Source: CAYZED01 sp964477445 (GTDB taxonomy: Bacteria > Bacillota > Clostridia > Lutisporales > Lutisporaceae). Taken from it: a stretch of 64,000 nucleotides of DNA. The stretch spans positions 134,584 to 198,583 of the forward strand of contig CAYZED010000003.1 of NCBI GenBank assembly GCA_964477445.1. Reading direction: 5' to 3'. Positions within the stretch are counted from its first letter, which is position 1. Each line of letters begins with the position of its first letter. Below, one piece after another: positions 25,700 to 34,537 of the stretch. The translations under genes and the position numbers were made by a program. The notes beneath the pieces are model-generated. The model ran no database searches. It worked only from the letters and a program-made list of their open reading frames with translations, and was not told the origin of the DNA.

Positions 25700-27307
25700 A
25701 TGAGTGCTGATATATTTAATGATGTACTGGGTCCTATAATGATGGGACCTTCCAGTTCACATACTGCAGGTCCAGTAAGAATAGGACGGATGGCCCGTGA
25801 TGTATCTAAAGGTGCTATGCGTGTAAGAATTCTCTTTAGCAAGAGTGGTTCATACGCAGGAACATATAAAGGGCAGGGATCAGATATTGGATTCACTTCT
25901 GGCATTTTAGGATGGGATGCAGATGATAGTAGAATTTCTGATGCATTAGAGTTTGCCAAAAATAATGGTTATGATATTTCATTTGAAATTGTAAATGATT
26001 CATTTTCGCATCCGAACACGGCAATAATCAATTTTTATGAGAATGAAACGCTTACGACAAGTTTGGAAACTATTTCTCTTGGTGGTGCTGTCGTAGAAAT
26101 CAAAGAAATAAATGGATTCAATATTCAGATACCTGGAGATAGTCATGAGTTGATTATATATGGAAAAAATAAAGAAGAAACTGAAGATATTAAGAATCAG
26201 ATTGTAAAAATTATTGTCGATTCAGAAAATATTGTATTACAGTATAGAGAACTTAAAACTAAAGATAATACAAAGATGAATGATTTGATATTTTATGATT
26301 CAGATGTTCAGTTTGCGCTACATTTTACTACGAAAAATATTGTCTCAGAAAGAGTTTTAGAAGAAATATCAGAAGTAAAAGGAATTAAAAAAGTTCACAA
26401 AATTTCTCCGGTTCTCCCTGTAGTTTTTAGGAACGGGAAAGATGTGCCGTTTAATACTGCAAAAGAAATGGAAGAGTACTTTGCAGGCAAAGAGTACGCT
26501 CTTTGGGAAGCTGGCCTATTATATGAAAAAATTAGAAGCGGATGGACAGAAGAGCGCATATTTGAATACTGTGAAAAAATACTTGCAGCTATGGAAGAAT
26601 CAATTGAATCAGGAATTAATCTAAAAAGTGATAAAGGATTCAAATTTCTAAAACCAAAAGCCGCTGAACTCAGAGTTGCTGAAGAAATGGGATTATTCAT
26701 GGATACAGGAATACTGAATCTAGCGACAGTCTTTGCTACGGCAGTAATGGAAAATAACAAGGCTATGGGGAAACTTGTCGCGGCGCCGACAGCCGGTTCA
26801 AGTGGCGTCATTCCTGCAATAATCGTATCGATTATGAAAAAAACAGATATAGACAGAATTAAGGCGATTAAAGGGTTACTTAGCGCCGGAATCATTGGTG
26901 TATTTATTCATAACCAAGCGACATTTGCTGCAGAAATAGCCGGATGTCAGGCAGAAAACGGATCATCAAGTGCTATGGCAGCAGCGGCATTGACTGATAT
27001 GATGGGATATAAAGCGAACGTTGGACTTAAATCAGCCGCTTTAGCACTCCAAAATATGCTTGGATTAATTTGTGATCCTGTGTGTGGAAGTGTTGAGATT
27101 CCGTGTATTAGTAGAAACGTTTCGGCAGTAGCGAATGCTGTTGTCTCAGCAAATATGGTTATAGGTGGATTTGACCCTTATATACCTCTAGATGAGGTAA
27201 TAATAACGATGGGAAAGGTTGGTCTAATGCTTCCACGAGAACTAAGGTGCACAGTATTAGGCGGCCTTTGTGAAACACCAACAGCGAAAAGATTACAAGA
27301 ATTATAG
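25700..27307 (+). CDS. Single-chain iron-sulfur L-serine dehydratase
   Basis: 535 residues fusing the beta-type domain (residues 1 to about 160, starting with the GPIMMGPSSSHTAGPVR signature) to the alpha-type catalytic domain (about 310-535: VAAPTAGSSGVIPAI, GCQAENGSSSAMAAAA, LGLICDPVCGSVEIPC). The cysteines ligate the labile Fe-S cluster. It converts L-serine to pyruvate and ammonia. Clostridia often encode the domains as two proteins. The ~140-residue linker, which includes an ACT-like stretch, makes it longer than the ~454-residue E. coli form. The ATG follows GAGGGG. Confidence 0.92.
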   Translation: MSADIFNDVLGPIMMGPSSSHTAGPVRIGRMARDVSKGAMRVRILFSKSGSYAGTYKGQGSDIGFTSGILGWDADDSRISDALEFAKNNGYDISFEIVNDSFSHPNTAIINFYENETLTTSLETISLGGAVVEIKEINGFNIQIPGDSHELIIYGKNKEETEDIKNQIVKIIVDSENIVLQYRELKTKDNTKMNDLIFYDSDVQFALHFTTKNIVSERVLEEISEVKGIKKVHKISPVLPVVFRNGKDVPFNTAKEMEEYFAGKEYALWEAGLLYEKIRSGWTEERIFEYCEKILAAMEESIESGINLKSDKGFKFLKPKAAELRVAEEMGLFMDTGILNLATVFATAVMENNKAMGKLVAAPTAGSSGVIPAIIVSIMKKTDIDRIKAIKGLLSAGIIGVFIHNQATFAAEIAGCQAENGSSSAMAAAALTDMMGYKANVGLKSAALALQNMLGLICDPVCGSVEIPCISRNVSAVANAVVSANMVIGGFDPYIPLDEVIITMGKVGLMLPRELRCTVLGGLCETPTAKRLQEL

Positions 27308-27346
27308 AATACTAATCTAAAGCTGAAAAAAAGAAGGGATATACTT

Positions 27347-28579
27347 ATGAATAATTGTATTCTTAAGGGCAGAATAATAGATGGGAACGGCGGAATCCCA
27401 ATAGAAAAAGGAATTGTAATAGTAGAAAACGGCATAATTACAGCAGTAGGCAACGAGAGCGAATTTCAACTTGATGAAAATATTCCTGTTTTAGAAACTG
27501 ATGATGGGAGTATAATGCCAGGATTCATTGATTGTCATACACATCTTGCAAGTATTGGAATGATGCCCGAAAAACTTTTTCTTAAACCAAAATACGATAG
27601 TTTGTTGGAAGCTGTTGCGGACGCAAAAAAGCTTCTTGAAGCTGGCTTTACATCATCGAGAGAAATGAGTGAGTTTGGACCGGCGCTCAAGAGAGCGATA
27701 AACAATGGTTTTATTCCAGGCCCGAAGCTGTTTGTTTCTGGGAAACTCATTAGTAGTACAAGTGGACATGGTGATGTGTGCTCTCTTATTGATCTAGATT
27801 ACGTTCAAAAACAAAACACTATTGCATATTTAGCTGATGGAGTACAAGAATGTTTAAAAGGTGTCAGAATGCAATTTAGAGAAGGTGCGGATTTTATTAA
27901 AACATGCTCTACTGGTGGGGTAATGTCAAATAGCGATGAACCAGATACTAGCGAATTCTCATTTGAGGAACTAAGTGTCATGGTTCAAGAAGCAGAAAGA
28001 CATAATACATATGTTGCATCACACTCGCAAGGTACTCAAGGAATTTTAAAGGCATTGAAGGCGGGTATAAAATCAATTGAACATGGTATCTTCTTAAACG
28101 AAGAATGTGTTGAATTAATGGTAAAAAATGATGTAACATACTGCCCAACGATTTCTATATTAAAGTCAATTGTTGACAATCCAAATGATGTTCCAGAATA
28201 CGCATATCGAAAAGGGTTGATAGCAATTCAGTCACACCAAAAATCAGTTCAATTGGCAAAAAAAGCAGGAGTTAGAATTGTACTTGGTTCAGACTTTTTA
28301 GGAGGAGATTCACTCGCAACAGCATTTGGGGGCCAAGGGATAGAGTTTGTAAATTTAGTCAATTATGGACTTTCGCCGATGGAAGCAATAGTTGCTGGTA
28401 CAAAAAACGGTGCTCGCTTGTTAAAAAAGTCAAAAGAAATTGGAACAATTGAAGTCGGAAAAAAAGCGGATATTGTTATGGTAAAAGGTAATCCATTAAA
28501 GGATATAAAGATTTTGGCAAATGCTGAAAGAATAAAATTTGTAATTCAAGATGGAGAAATTGTTAAAGAACATAAATGA
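27347..28579 (+). CDS. Amidohydrolase family protein
   Basis: A 410-residue metal-dependent hydrolase of the imidazolonepropionase/prolidase-like branch. It has an N-terminal urease-like barrel segment, the metal motif DCHTHLA near residue 64, a probable carbamylated lysine in GADFIKTCSTGG near 184, HSQGTQG near 227, IEHGIFL near 246 and the Asp in LGSDFLGGD near 313. The substrate is not evident; the operon context suggests peptide or amino-acid breakdown. It follows serine dehydratase by 39 bases. Confidence 0.88.
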   Translation: MNNCILKGRIIDGNGGIPIEKGIVIVENGIITAVGNESEFQLDENIPVLETDDGSIMPGFIDCHTHLASIGMMPEKLFLKPKYDSLLEAVADAKKLLEAGFTSSREMSEFGPALKRAINNGFIPGPKLFVSGKLISSTSGHGDVCSLIDLDYVQKQNTIAYLADGVQECLKGVRMQFREGADFIKTCSTGGVMSNSDEPDTSEFSFEELSVMVQEAERHNTYVASHSQGTQGILKALKAGIKSIEHGIFLNEECVELMVKNDVTYCPTISILKSIVDNPNDVPEYAYRKGLIAIQSHQKSVQLAKKAGVRIVLGSDFLGGDSLATAFGGQGIEFVNLVNYGLSPMEAIVAGTKNGARLLKKSKEIGTIEVGKKADIVMVKGNPLKDIKILANAERIKFVIQDGEIVKEHK

Positions 28580-28605
28580 AAAATAAAATAGAATGAGTCA
28601 TGACA

Positions 28606-28658
28606 GGCATAGAAACACTAGGATTAATTCAGATGCTTATGGCTTCGCCATTTCTATG
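28606..28658. repeat. Hairpin related to the parA-parB repeat family
   Basis: The 17-base string ATAGAAACACTAGGATT (28609-28625) is an exact inverted match to about 19581-19597 between parA and parB, and ATTAATTCAGATGC resembles a type 1 outer arm. CATAGAAA (28608-28615) pairs with TTTCTATG (28651-28658), and ATGGC-TTC-GCCAT forms an inner stem. It lies between convergent genes and supplies the last codons of the XRE gene. No T-run follows. Confidence 0.7.
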
Positions 28659-29353
28659 GAGAATAAGTTTGTAGTTTTAAGGCGGTGTAAATCTTCCTTA
28701 TTAATTGATAGGTCCTCTTTAAGCTGTTCGCTGTGTTTTAAAATGTTTTTTGACATTATTATCTTTCCTGATATTGGGGATAAATTATTTACTGATACAG
28801 CACTCATCATGCCATAAGTGGGGAAGTTCGCGTTCATAGGATTAATTAAAGTTAAGTTGAATTTTTCTGCTACAAATGACTGATTAGTAAGGTTGAAATT
28901 TGTAATGCGCTCACTGATATTAATATTTCCACTATAAATGTACTCGCAATTTTCATATGAATCATATGAGGAGATGTTTACATATGCGATTGATTTTAAT
29001 TCGTTTGTTTCACAGTCAGGAAATAATTCTATCACAGAGGCAATAATTTTCTTCTTTGTGCCACTGTAGTAATAGAAATATAAAATGGGAGAATTATATA
29101 AGCTGTTTACGGAGGAGTTAAATATTGTAGCTTTTTGATTGATTTTTGGTAATAGTTGTGACACGTGAATCTCTAGTGCTTTAGCTAATTCATAGATTGA
29201 GAGTACGTCAATAGCAATCTTTCCAGATTCATATTTTGAGACGGTGGATTTACTTTTTCCAATAAGCGCCGCTAATTGTTCAATTGAAAGATGTTTTTGT
29301 TTTCTGTAAAGCTTAATTTTAGCGCCAACTAGCATTAATAATACTTCTTCCAT
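28637..29353 (-). CDS. XRE family helix-turn-helix regulator
   Basis: 238 residues. A Cro/CI-type helix-turn-helix spans about residues 10-66 (SIEQLAALIGKSKSTVSKYE), followed by a C-terminal region of unknown type that may sense a ligand. The ATG lies 5 bases after GAGGAGA. It faces the peptidase operon, and its last residues and stop are encoded within a copy of the dispersed repeat. Targets unknown. Confidence 0.88.
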   Translation of the reverse strand: MEEVLLMLVGAKIKLYRKQKHLSIEQLAALIGKSKSTVSKYESGKIAIDVLSIYELAKALEIHVSQLLPKINQKATIFNSSVNSLYNSPILYFYYYSGTKKKIIASVIELFPDCETNELKSIAYVNISSYDSYENCEYIYSGNINISERITNFNLTNQSFVAEKFNLTLINPMNANFPTYGMMSAVSVNNLSPISGKIIMSKNILKHSEQLKEDLSINKEDLHRLKTTNLFSIEMAKP

Positions 29354-29435
29354 ATTGTTCTCCTCACAAATACTAAAAACCTTTTATATACAAGAATTAT
29401 AGCAGACGAAGTGGGAAAAAGCATAACAAAAATTA

Positions 29436-29475
29436 AAAAACCAGAAACGTAAATTAATAATCGTTTCTGGTTTTT
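29436..29475 (-). terminator. Terminator after the AbrB-like gene
   Basis: A 14-bp stem (29436-29449 with 29462-29475; core CCAGAAACG) with an A/T-rich loop and, on the minus strand, a T-run. It could also work on the plus strand. Confidence 0.85.
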
Positions 29476-29497
29476 ATATGTCATTTTAAAATGTCAA

Positions 29498-29740
29498 TTA
29501 TGATCTTTTCATTTCATCAAGGCAACTACCGCAGATGTTTTTTCCTTTGTACTGTTTAACGTCTTTTGCGTTTGAGCAGAAGATACAAGCTGGTTCGTAT
29601 TTTTTAAGAATTATGTGTTCGCCATCAACATAAATTTCAAGAGCGTCTTTTTCTTCAATGTCAAATGTTCTTCTTAATTCTATTGGAATTACAACCCTGC
29701 CTAGTTCGTCAACTTTTCTTACAATACCTGTAGATTTCAT
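29498..29740 (-). CDS. AbrB/SpoVT-AbrB domain transcriptional regulator
   Basis: 80 residues. The AbrB swapped-hairpin DNA-binding domain MKSTGIVRKVDELGRVVIP occupies residues 1 to about 50. The short C-terminal domain has two cysteine pairs (CIFCSNA near 54 and CGSCLDE near 72) that look like a small zinc ribbon, instead of the AbrB C-terminal dimer domain of Bacillus. It is probably a global transition-state-type regulator. The ATG follows AAGGAGGA, with its own promoter upstream. Confidence 0.93.
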   Translation of the reverse strand: MKSTGIVRKVDELGRVVIPIELRRTFDIEEKDALEIYVDGEHIILKKYEPACIFCSNAKDVKQYKGKNICGSCLDEMKRS

Positions 29741-29792
29741 TGTGTTTCCTCCTTTTTAATATGAATATATCGACAAAATTTGTTCTAATTAG

Positions 29793-29821
29793 ATATTATC
29801 AAATGTGACAAATTAAGTCAA
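29793..29821 (-). promoter_or_regulatory. Promoter of the AbrB-like gene
   Basis: On the minus strand TTGACT (29821-29816), a 17-base spacer and TAATAT (29798-29793). Confidence 0.75.
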
Positions 29822-30166
29822 GAAAAAAATTGTAAATTATTTATGAAATTCTTTAAGATGAACAGTTAGCAAGCACTAAACATCGAAATATCAAGAAAGA
29901 TTCTTTTGTTCTATATTTACAAATAATCCTTTTAAGTTGAAATTAGATAACATAATATTGTAGATTATACGCGACGTGCATAATGATTGTCGATGGGAAA
30001 CCTTAAACAGCTACATACGTTATAGCAATTATTCCCTATAAAAAGAAGTACATTATCTTCAAAGGAATAAGTTGTTTTGTCGAAAATGTTCACTGATTTT
30101 TGTAAAAAAAGCTATAATTTTTGCAAAAAACAAGTTATAATTTTGGGCAAAAAAAAGCTTGTTTGC
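29822..30166. other. Unassigned stretch between the abrB-like and metG promoters
   Basis: About 345 AT-rich bases between two divergent promoters. No T-box signature (no AGGGTGG...CCGCG segment) or SAM-riboswitch core is seen, and there is no coding potential with a ribosome-binding site. GCAAAAAACAAG near 30123 can pair weakly with CTTGTTTGC near 30158. Nothing else is recognised. Confidence 0.5.
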
Positions 30167-30195
30167 TTGACGAAAAAAGCATTTAATAGTATATT
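30167..30195 (+). promoter_or_regulatory. Promoter of metG
   Basis: TTGACG (30167-30172), a 17-base spacer and TATATT (30190-30195). The predicted leader is about 100 bases and holds a bulged hairpin near 30247-30272 followed by a T-rich run, a possible weak attenuator. Confidence 0.7.
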
Positions 30196-30301
30196 TCTAA
30201 TTAGAAGTTTCAAAGGAAGAGAACAATTTTAAAGTCTAGTAAAGAAACGCCATCCATTGCGATAGGGGTTTGATTTTTTTTATAAACGGGAGGATATTTT
30301 C

Positions 30302-32335
30302 ATGAATAATAGGAAAGAATATTACATTACTACGCCGATTTATTATCCATCGGACAAACTACACATCGGTCATTCTTATTGCACTGTTGCGGCGGATACT
30401 TCAGCTAGATATAAAAGATTAAGAGGCTTTGACGTAATGTTTCTAACTGGAACAGATGAGCACGGTCAAAAGATCCAAAGAAAAGCTGAAGAGGCTGGAA
30501 TAACTCCACAAGAGTATGTTGATAACGTTGTTTTAGGGATACGAGATTTGTGGAAATTATTAAATATATCTAATGATAAATTTATCAGAACTACGGATCC
30601 TGCTCACAAAGAAATTGTACAAAAGATTTTTAAACAACTTTACGACCAGGGCGATATATATAAAAGCGAGTATGAAGGTTGGTATTGTACTCCTTGTGAA
30701 AGTTTTTGGACCGAAAAGCAATTAGTTGAGGGTAACTGCCCAGACTGTGGAAGAGCCGTTGAGATAACGAAGGAAGAGAGCTATTTTTTCAAGCTTTCAA
30801 AATATCAAGATCGGCTAATTAAACATATTGAAGATAATCCTGAATTTATTTCACCACAAACAAGACAGAACGAAATGTTAAATAACTTCTTAAGGCCAGG
30901 ATTGGATGATCTCTGCGTTTCAAGAACATCATTTAAATGGGGCGTTCCAGTTTCTTTTGATGATAAACATGTAGTATATGTTTGGATTGATGCATTGTCA
31001 AATTATATAACTGCACTAGGATATTCTACTGAAAACAATGAAAATTTTAAGAAATATTGGCCTGCCGATGTACATTTAGTGGGAAAAGAAATTGTTAGAT
31101 TCCATACTATAATTTGGCCTGCGATGCTAATGGCTCTAAACTTAGAGCTTCCTAAACAAGTATTTGGACATGGATGGCTAATTTTGGATGGCGGAAAGAT
31201 GTCAAAATCAAAAGGCAACGTAGTAGATCCAGTAGTACTAGTAGAAAAATACGGAGTTGATGCGGTGAGATACTTCCTATTAAGAGAGGTTCCTTTTGGA
31301 TCTGACGGTGTTTATAGCGAAGAAGCTTTAGTAACTAGGTTAAATTCAGATTTGGCAAATGATTTAGGAAACCTTTTGTCAAGAACGGTAGCAATGATTG
31401 ATAAATATTTTGATGGAATATTACCTGCACCGATTGACACTGATAATGAATTTGATAATAGCTTGAAAATTCTAGCAGATAGCACTCAATTAAAAGTTGA
31501 GGAGTATCTCGATAAATTACTGTTTTCCAATGCATTAACAGATATTTGGAAATTAGTGAGCAGATCAAATAAGTACATAGATGAAACAACTCCTTGGATT
31601 TTAGCTAAGGATGACAGCCAAAAAGGCAGACTTGGCACAGTATTATATAACTTAGCTGAGTCACTTAGAATTATTGCGGTTTTAATTTCACCATTTATGC
31701 CGAATACTCCAGAAAAAATCTATTCACAACTTGGTATCGAAGAAACAAGCATTACAGAATGGGACAGTATTCACACATTCGGAAGGATAACGCCTGGCAT
31801 AAAAGTGAAAAAAGGCGAAATAGTTTTTCCGAGAATTGAAATGGAAAAAGAAATCGATGGTAGCGAAAAACTTTCTATGGAAGAATTAAAACAAAAGAAA
31901 AAAGCCGAAAAGGAAGCACTTAAGGCCGCTCAGAAGACAGAGAAAAAAATAGAGCAAAAGATAGAGCAAAAGATAGAGCCTGAAGCTGTTGAAAAAATTG
32001 AAGAAAAATTACCAGAAATTACATATGATGATTTTATGAAAATGGATCTTCGCTTAGCTAAAGTAATTGAAGCGACTAAGGTCGAGAAATCGGATAAATT
32101 GATTAAGATGCAGTTACAAGTTGGAGATGAAATTAGACAAGTAGTGTCCGGCATTGCAGAATACTACTCACCAGAAGAAATGGTTGGTAAAACAGTTACT
32201 TTAGTTTATAATTTAAAACCTGTTAAACTGAGAGGGATAGAATCTCAAGGGATGATACTAGCGGTTGACCATGAAGAAAAGCTCTCAGTCATAGGACCAG
32301 AGTTTGAAATGCCAACAGGATTAAGGGTGATGTAA
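30302..32335 (+). CDS. metG: Methionyl-tRNA synthetase
   Basis: A 677-residue class I synthetase. It has the HIGH-type motif YPSDKLHIGHSYC near residue 14, a zinc knuckle region CTPCESFW ... CPDCG near 127-147, and KMSKS near 300. A Lys/Glu-rich linker (about 530-565, with KIEQ repeats) joins a C-terminal tRNA-binding domain (about 570-677; DLRLAKVIEATKVEKSDKL). It charges initiator and elongator tRNA-Met. The ATG follows GGGAGG. tatD starts 2 bases after its stop. Confidence 0.98.
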   Translation: MNNRKEYYITTPIYYPSDKLHIGHSYCTVAADTSARYKRLRGFDVMFLTGTDEHGQKIQRKAEEAGITPQEYVDNVVLGIRDLWKLLNISNDKFIRTTDPAHKEIVQKIFKQLYDQGDIYKSEYEGWYCTPCESFWTEKQLVEGNCPDCGRAVEITKEESYFFKLSKYQDRLIKHIEDNPEFISPQTRQNEMLNNFLRPGLDDLCVSRTSFKWGVPVSFDDKHVVYVWIDALSNYITALGYSTENNENFKKYWPADVHLVGKEIVRFHTIIWPAMLMALNLELPKQVFGHGWLILDGGKMSKSKGNVVDPVVLVEKYGVDAVRYFLLREVPFGSDGVYSEEALVTRLNSDLANDLGNLLSRTVAMIDKYFDGILPAPIDTDNEFDNSLKILADSTQLKVEEYLDKLLFSNALTDIWKLVSRSNKYIDETTPWILAKDDSQKGRLGTVLYNLAESLRIIAVLISPFMPNTPEKIYSQLGIEETSITEWDSIHTFGRITPGIKVKKGEIVFPRIEMEKEIDGSEKLSMEELKQKKKAEKEALKAAQKTEKKIEQKIEQKIEPEAVEKIEEKLPEITYDDFMKMDLRLAKVIEATKVEKSDKLIKMQLQVGDEIRQVVSGIAEYYSPEEMVGKTVTLVYNLKPVKLRGIESQGMILAVDHEEKLSVIGPEFEMPTGLRVM

Positions 32336-32337
32336 AA

Positions 32338-33102
32338 ATGTTATTTGATACACATGCTCATTTTGATGATAGAAAATTTGATCAAGATAGAGATGCAATG
32401 ATTAAGAAAAGCTACGAGGATGGGGTAACGCTAATTATGAATCCCGGATCAAGTATTTCTAGCTCAAAGCAATCGGTACTTTTATCAAAAAAATATGACT
32501 TTATGTATTGTGCAGTAGGGGTTCATCCCCACGATGCAACTGAAATGGATGACAGATCAATTGAAATTTTAGCAGATTTAGCTATTAGAGATAAAGTTAA
32601 AGCCATAGGAGAAATAGGGTTGGATTATTTTCGAGATCTATCTCCAAGAGATATCCAAAAAAAACGACTTATTGAACAAATAGATCTGGCTAAACAGCTT
32701 AATTTACCTGTAATTCTTCATGATCGGGACTCACATGAAGATATAATGAGTATTTTAAGAAAAGAAAACATTAAATCTATTGGTGGGGTTTTGCACAGTT
32801 TTTCTGGAAGCAAAGAAATGGCAAAGGAATGTCTTAAATTAGGGCTGTTTCTATCAATTTCAGGCCCTATTACATTTAGCAATGCCAAGAAAACTGTGGA
32901 AGTTGTTAAAGATGTTCCATTAGAGTATTTACTAATTGAAACAGACTCTCCATATCTGACACCAGTACCTCACAGGGGAGAAAGAAATTATTCTGGACAT
33001 GTTAAATTTGTTGCTCAAAAAGTTTCAGAAATAAAGAATATAGATTTTGAAATTGTAGCGAGGACAACATTTGAAAATGGTAAGAGACTGTTTAAAATAT
33101 AG
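32338..33102 (+). CDS. tatD: TatD family metal-dependent deoxyribonuclease
   Basis: A 254-residue TIM-barrel hydrolase. Metal ligands are seen in FDTHAHFDD near residue 3, IGEIGLDYFRD near 92, LHDRDSHED near 129, LHSFSG near 153, and ETDSPYLTPVPHRG near 203. It degrades DNA 3' ends and is placed after metG as in Bacillus (yabD). Confidence 0.95.
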   Translation: MLFDTHAHFDDRKFDQDRDAMIKKSYEDGVTLIMNPGSSISSSKQSVLLSKKYDFMYCAVGVHPHDATEMDDRSIEILADLAIRDKVKAIGEIGLDYFRDLSPRDIQKKRLIEQIDLAKQLNLPVILHDRDSHEDIMSILRKENIKSIGGVLHSFSGSKEMAKECLKLGLFLSISGPITFSNAKKTVEVVKDVPLEYLLIETDSPYLTPVPHRGERNYSGHVKFVAQKVSEIKNIDFEIVARTTFENGKRLFKI

Positions 33103-33176
33103 GTATATATAAATATTTTTTGCTATGATATAATCAATTCAAATATGTAGTATATGTTAAGATTTCAGGAGGAAAA

Positions 33177-34352
33177 ATGGATAGAAGAATTTTGTTTGTA
33201 AGTAATGAAGCTGCAATTTTAAAAGAAGTGAATACTCTCTTTGTTGGGGAAGCCTATCAGCTTCATTTAGCTAGCAGTGGAGGACAGGCAATAGAATTCA
33301 TGGCAGCGATCCCTATTGATATGGTAATTACAGATATGAGATTATCAGATATGGATGGCTATCAGTTATTAAAAAAACTTAAAGAGAAATTTCCTCGTGC
33401 GATGAGACTAATAATCGCAAACCAAAATGAAGAAAGATTAGTATTAAAGGCAATAGAAGCTGGTCTAGCTAGGACATATATATTAAAGCCTTGGGATGGA
33501 AATTATTTTAAAAATATAGTCAGTAAGATGTTTGAAATCAAAGAGTTGCTTGAGAGCAATGATCTAGTTAATATCATGCACTTACAGGATAAACTACCTA
33601 CGATGCCGACTTTATATACAGAATTATCTAATGCGATAGAGTCAGATGCCAATATGGAAGAAGTGGCTCGCATTATTGAAAAAGATCAATCCACAGCTGC
33701 ACGAGTTCTTCATATTGCGAATACTGCCTTTTTTGGTGCACGCACAGGCAATATTAAACAAGCTACGATGTACTTAGGTTTTTCAAATTTGAAGAATATT
33801 GTTTTAAGTTCAGTTTTATTTGAACAAGAAGAGAATAAGTTTAAATCAAAATATATAAGCATGGAAATGTTTTGGAAACATGCTAGTCAATGCAATAAGC
33901 TTGTTAACAAAATATATGCCAGAGTACTCGGTAGAAGAGTAAAAGATGTCGGCGCTTCAGCAGGACTTTTACATGATATTGGGAAAATTCTTTTGGTAAA
34001 AAACTTTCCTACAGAATACATTGATGTAGTTAATGAAGTGGCTGAATTAGAGGAATCATTTGAAAATTCAGAAAAAAGAAAATTCAATGTAACACACATG
34101 GAAGTTGGAGGTTTCTTGTTGAATTGGTGGGGGCTTCCACACGCAATTGTTGAAGCGGCACTATTTCATCACGATCCACTTTCGGAAATGGTAATTAATA
34201 AAGAATTAGTTTGTGTTGTTCACCTTGCAGATCACTACGCTTGGAAGCAACTCAGCAAAATAACCAATGTGGAAATCAAACCTGGAGTACTAGAATTTTT
34301 GAATATAACGGAAGAAGAGTGTCAAGCCATAGCGGATGAAAAAAATGAATAA
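33177..34352 (+). CDS. Receiver-HDOD signalling protein
   Basis: 391 residues: a CheY-like receiver (about 1-120) and an HDOD domain (about 140-350; GLLHDIGKILL near 265, THMEVGGFLLNWWGLP near 305, LFHHDP near 328). The phospho-acceptor Asp (VITDMRLSD near 52) and the lysine of YILKPWD are present. The acidic pair that usually reads DDE after the first strand is SNE, and the conserved Ser/Thr site reads IIANQN, so phosphorylation may be impaired. HDOD proteins are signalling scaffolds rather than known enzymes. It is inserted between tatD and yabE, a position not used in Bacillus. Confidence 0.92.
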   Translation: MDRRILFVSNEAAILKEVNTLFVGEAYQLHLASSGGQAIEFMAAIPIDMVITDMRLSDMDGYQLLKKLKEKFPRAMRLIIANQNEERLVLKAIEAGLARTYILKPWDGNYFKNIVSKMFEIKELLESNDLVNIMHLQDKLPTMPTLYTELSNAIESDANMEEVARIIEKDQSTAARVLHIANTAFFGARTGNIKQATMYLGFSNLKNIVLSSVLFEQEENKFKSKYISMEMFWKHASQCNKLVNKIYARVLGRRVKDVGASAGLLHDIGKILLVKNFPTEYIDVVNEVAELEESFENSEKRKFNVTHMEVGGFLLNWWGLPHAIVEAALFHHDPLSEMVINKELVCVVHLADHYAWKQLSKITNVEIKPGVLEFLNITEEECQAIADEKNE

Positions 34353-34406
34353 AATGTAAAAAGATGTAAACTTATATTGACTTTTTTTATAATCGAGGTT
34401 AAAATG

Positions 34407-34437
34407 AAAATACCGTACAGATATACGGTATTTTTTT
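34407..34437 (+). terminator. Terminator after the REC-HDOD gene
   Basis: An 11-bp stem (34407-34417 with 34424-34434; core ATACCGTA) and a run of seven T. Confidence 0.9.
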
Positions 34438-34537
34438 ATTGTATAGGAAAATATACTATTTTGAAAACAGCAACCCACAGATTGTGAATGGTTTCGAGGA
34501 TTAAGAAAAAAACATTTACAAAAAAAGGAGGTAGAGG

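Noticed and set aside
29741..30301. T-box or SAM riboswitch before metG
   Set aside because: No antiterminator consensus or SAM-I core was found by reading the leader.
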